NCBI GenBank assembly: GCA_964016985.1
Contig: OZ024828.1
Coordinates: 9,824,610 to 9,888,609 of the forward strand
Direction of reading: 5' to 3'
Source: Anodontia alba
Lineage: Eukaryota > Mollusca > Bivalvia > Lucinida > Lucinidae
Length of the DNA stretch: 64,000 nt
In this document: positions 61,376-64,000 of the stretch, piece by piece
Position numbering within the stretch: the stretch's first letter is position 1
Layout of the letters: each line of letters starts with the position of its first letter
Notes under the pieces: generated by a model
Databases searched by the model: none
Told to the model about the DNA's origin: nothing
What the model saw: the letters and a program-made list of their open reading frames with translations, nothing else
Program-made: the position numbers and the translations under genes

Positions 61376-61450
61376 AAAAAAAATACTTACCTGATACCTA
61401 CTCTTACCTGCAGCTTTGCATACACAGAGCACTAGCTAAGATGACATTTG

Positions 61451-61468
61451 TGTGTGTGTGTGTGTGTG
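61451..61468. repeat. (TG)n microsatellite
   Basis: Nine TG units. Confidence 0.9.
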
Positions 61469-62223
61469 ATAGTTAACAATAGTTTTTATTATGTTTTCGT
61501 TTTTTTTATTTATTTTTATTTCTTTTTGTAAAAACATGCTCTGGGCCGAGGCTGTGGTAGTCATTAGAATTGTCTCAATGATTACCCACTGTCACATGTT
61601 TAAATTCCGGTGGAAAAATATGAAAAAGAATATTTTCATAAAAAAAAAAATGGTCACTTTGCTGAAATTTCTTGTTCACTTTGCTTCTTTACTTTTTTTT
61701 TATTGAAAAAATATATGATAATGCAAAAAGGGTAGATTCCGCAAGCTGTTTGACTTATCCATGCATATTTTTCAGTTACAGCTAACTCTTAAAGCACCAA
61801 GCAAAATTTGTAGCTGACAAAATTCTAAATTTTTTTTAAAAAGATTTTCCAGAGAAAATAAGTCTTGACATTTCATGTGAATCATCTTCTTTGAGTCTTT
61901 GAAAAATAAAAAACAAAATACATGTATTTCAAAATGTTGTCTGCTGCAGTTGTGATTGGTGCTTTAAGGGTTAACATTTTTTTCTGAAATTTTTAGTCAA
62001 AAAAAAATATAAAGATGTTGCAAAATGGGTAGATTCTGAAAGTTGTTCGATTTATCCATGCATATTTTTCAATTACAGTTAACTTATAAATGTAATGATA
62101 TGATTTAAAGGTTGGTGGTTTTGAAATAAGATTATAATTGATGGGTTTCACATGATAGTAATAGGACTTCAATCAGTTTTCTTTTTTGGAACATTTTTAT
62201 TACTGAATTTCACTGATACCTTT

Positions 62224-62434
62224 TAACCCTTGTCTTGCTGAACCCGGATATATCCTGTTTTGCAAACAGTGTAGATCCAGATCAGTTGGCTTCTGAAGAA
62301 GCCAACTGATCTGGATCTGCACTGTTTGCCATTAAGTATGTGAATTTATTGTAACAATCCAGATCGAGTAATCTGATTGGCTGAAAATTAGAAGTGGACG
62401 TGGTATCTAAATATATTCAGCAGGACAAGGGTTT
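62224..62434 (+). repeat. MITE family I copy
   Basis: TTAACCCTTGTCTTGCTGAA ... ATTCAGCAGGACAAGGGTTT with the full GTTGGCTTCT/AGAAGCCAAC hairpin. It is one of the best preserved copies. Confidence 0.86.
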
Positions 62435-62660
62435 TAAGCTGTACAGTGCCAAGTTCATTATAACTTTTGTCATGCTATGGTCAAAGTCAGCAGAGGACAA
62501 ATTGATGATTTCATGTAAATTGTCTCCTGTTGCATGAAATGTCAAAGCCTATTTTCTGGGAAAAAATAAGAAAAATGTCAAAATGTCATCTGCTGAAATT
62601 TTTACCCAGCATGCTTAGTGTTACAGTAAGTGTGAGAAGGTGAAGTTTTGTTGTCATATA

Positions 62661-62977
62661 GCCGTCCTCAGGGCTCAGTTGGATGCGCGTCCAACTGGAG
62701 ACCAAGAGGTCGTGGGTTCGACCCCCGCAGAGGTCGGCAACATTCTTTCGTGGAGATTGATCATGAGATATTTTCTACGGTCATTCTCTCCCTTCCACTG
62801 ATTCAAGAAGGGCAGTTGTCAGTTTCTGGCAAAAGAATGTGCACATCACTGGTTAACCTTAGGGTAAATACAGAGAGAACTAAGCCTGCCCAGTAAACGT
62901 GTGGTTAGGTAAACTGACCATGCTGGACATGACCCCATTGGGTTGACTAGGCCGTAAAACCTCAACACAAACAAACA
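62661..62977 (+). repeat. tRNA-derived SINE A, full-length
   Basis: GCCGTCCTCAGGGCTCAGTT, GGATGCGCG, then GTGGGTTCGACCCCCG (good B box), the shared body and a CCTCAACACAAACAAACAG tail. A short TTAGGGTAAATACAGAGA insertion interrupts the CTGGTTAACC segment. Confidence 0.87.
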
Positions 62978-63019
62978 GATTTGTTGTCATATCAGTTAGA
63001 TGGTCTTAAAACTTCACTG

Positions 63020-63092
63020 GTAAACAGTGTAGACCCTGATCAAATATTACATTCTATGGCATACGATCTTTGTTTGCACTGTTTGCTCAGAT
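63020..63092. repeat. AAACAGTGTAGACC-family hairpin
   Basis: GGTAAACAGTGTAGACCCTG ... TTTGCACTGTTTGCTCAG; the inner arms are decayed. Confidence 0.7.
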
Positions 63093-63111
63093 GTCTTCAT
63101 GCTCAGGGTCT

Positions 63112-63369
63112 GGCAACATTTGCTCAGGGTCTGGCAACATTCTTTCACGGATATTAATTATGAAATATTTTCTTTGGTTATTCTGTCCCTTATACTGATA
63201 CAAATTCTTGGGCAGTTGTCAGTTTCTGGTGAAAGAATGTGCATAGTACTGGTTAGCCACTTAGAGGACTGCATAAGCCTGTCTGGGAAAAGTATGGTTA
63301 GGTAAACTGATAAGCTTGACATGGCTGTAACAATGTTGACTGGGCTGTTGAACTCCAACCCAACCTCAA
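63112..63369 (+). repeat. SINE A, body and tail only
   Basis: GGCAACATTCTTTCACGGAT, TATGAAATATTTTCTTTGGT, GGCAGTTGTCAGTTTCTGGT and a decayed tail; the head is missing. TGCTCAGGGTCTGGCAACAT is duplicated at its left edge. Confidence 0.75.
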
Positions 63370-63433
63370 AAAAGACCCAATACAAAGGGTAAATGCAATA
63401 TTATTAGAGGTGGAATTTTTGTCCTAAACAACC

Positions 63434-63669
63434 TGGGCCCAGTTGTTCAAAGTATCGTTAGCTTAACAAGCTCATTAAGGGTCATTTCGTTAACAGTTTG
63501 AGGGGATTCAATATGCAATATTATGATATTTTTTGCTGAAAAATGTGAGTAACTGCAAAAGCTACTCACATTTTTTCAGCAAAAAATTTCAGCATATTTG
63601 TGTATCACTGGATGTAAATTTTAACGAATCGTTAACTAACGACATCATTAGCTTTGAACAACTGGGCCC
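63434..63669. mobile_element. MITE family II copy
   Basis: GGGCCCAGTTGTTCAAAGTA ... GCTTTGAACAACTGGGCCC, with central GTGAGTAACTGCAAAAGCTA then CTCAC. It is the closest unbroken relative of the mariner-interrupted copy. Confidence 0.88.
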
Positions 63670-63822
63670 TGTCGTATTTACCCTAAATATTCAGACATAT
63701 CTTATGTTGCTAAAAGGGTCTACACTGTTTGCCACTTAGATATAAGAACAGAATGATAGTAAAATGGACTTGTTTAAATTTTAGGATAAGTTTGGTAAGG
63801 AGTGGAGGATAAATATATAGTA

Positions 63823-63998
63823 CAGGGCCTGACAAATTCATTGCCCAGCTGCCCAGGAGGTCCAAATTTTGGCTGGGCAAGTGATTTTTGCCTAGAAAAA
63901 TGTATAGAATATATAGGGAATATTGTAATTCCGAGCCATTTTCAAGATGCTGTGTAATGTCGGGCAAGTGGCTGAAACTTGGATTTGTCAGGTCCTGT
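63823..63998. mobile_element. hAT-like MITE with CAGGGCCTGACAAATTCA ends
   Basis: The left end CAGGGCCTGACAAATTCATT and the complement of the right end, CAGGACCTGACAAATCCAAG, match for about 18 bp with changes. GGGCAAGTG is present in both halves. The inner AAAATGTATAGAATATATAG is shared with 25793-25994. The right flank is cut by the window edge. Confidence 0.75.
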
Positions 63999-64000
63999 AG

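Overview
This is eukaryotic, intron-rich, AT-rich nuclear DNA from an animal, most likely a bivalve mollusc. The evidence is a spliced METTL25-type gene, very dense short palindromic repeats, tRNA-derived SINEs, LINE and Penelope-like fragments, a mariner element, and several families of 'pearl'-like elements (a tandem-repeat core, an ACGG-type microsatellite and a terminal hairpin) of the kind described in bivalves. Nothing is prokaryotic and there is no CRISPR array or rRNA. The species cannot be fixed from the sequence.

One host gene can be supported. A METTL25-like methyltransferase lies on the minus strand, with seven coding exons at 35434-35309, 30197-29802, 25501-25396, 14861-13908, 12908-12779, 8765-8674 and 7096-6986. 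All seven have consensus splice sites and reading phases that match across all six junctions, giving about 634 residues. The C-terminal exon(s) (roughly 90 residues by comparison with the human protein) were not found, so the gene probably continues past the left edge. Exon 4 carries a lineage-specific in-frame coding repeat rich in TVDC motifs between the two halves of the SAM-binding domain.

The introns (1.0 to 10.5 kb) and the region right of 35.4 kb are almost entirely mobile-element debris. From left to right: a SINE, palindromic MITEs, a mariner copy nested inside a MITE (1.9-3.5 kb); pearl-like tandem elements at 5.1, 7.7, 10.1, 21.2, 23.2, 26.4, 30.9 and 35.6 kb, all with the terminal hairpin on the right; a 3.65-kb element with inverted termini and a 5-bp target duplication (15.7-19.3 kb); a second 5-bp-duplication element (38.1-39.2 kb); LINE 3' fragments (33, 40, 41.6, 49, 53 and 60 kb); a Penelope-like GIY-YIG endonuclease remnant (43 kb); a long near-perfect palindrome (45.9 kb); a TIR element made of CCCATATGGG-like repeats (47.3-48.3 kb); and a miniature LTR element with tRNA-like sequence inside its repeats (54.0-54.4 kb). 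No convincing host gene was seen from 35.5 to 64 kb.

The observations most worth checking are the tRNA-bearing miniature LTR element, the arrays of nuclear-receptor-like half-sites in the pearl monomers, the co-varying arms of many palindromic elements, and the coding repeat in METTL25.
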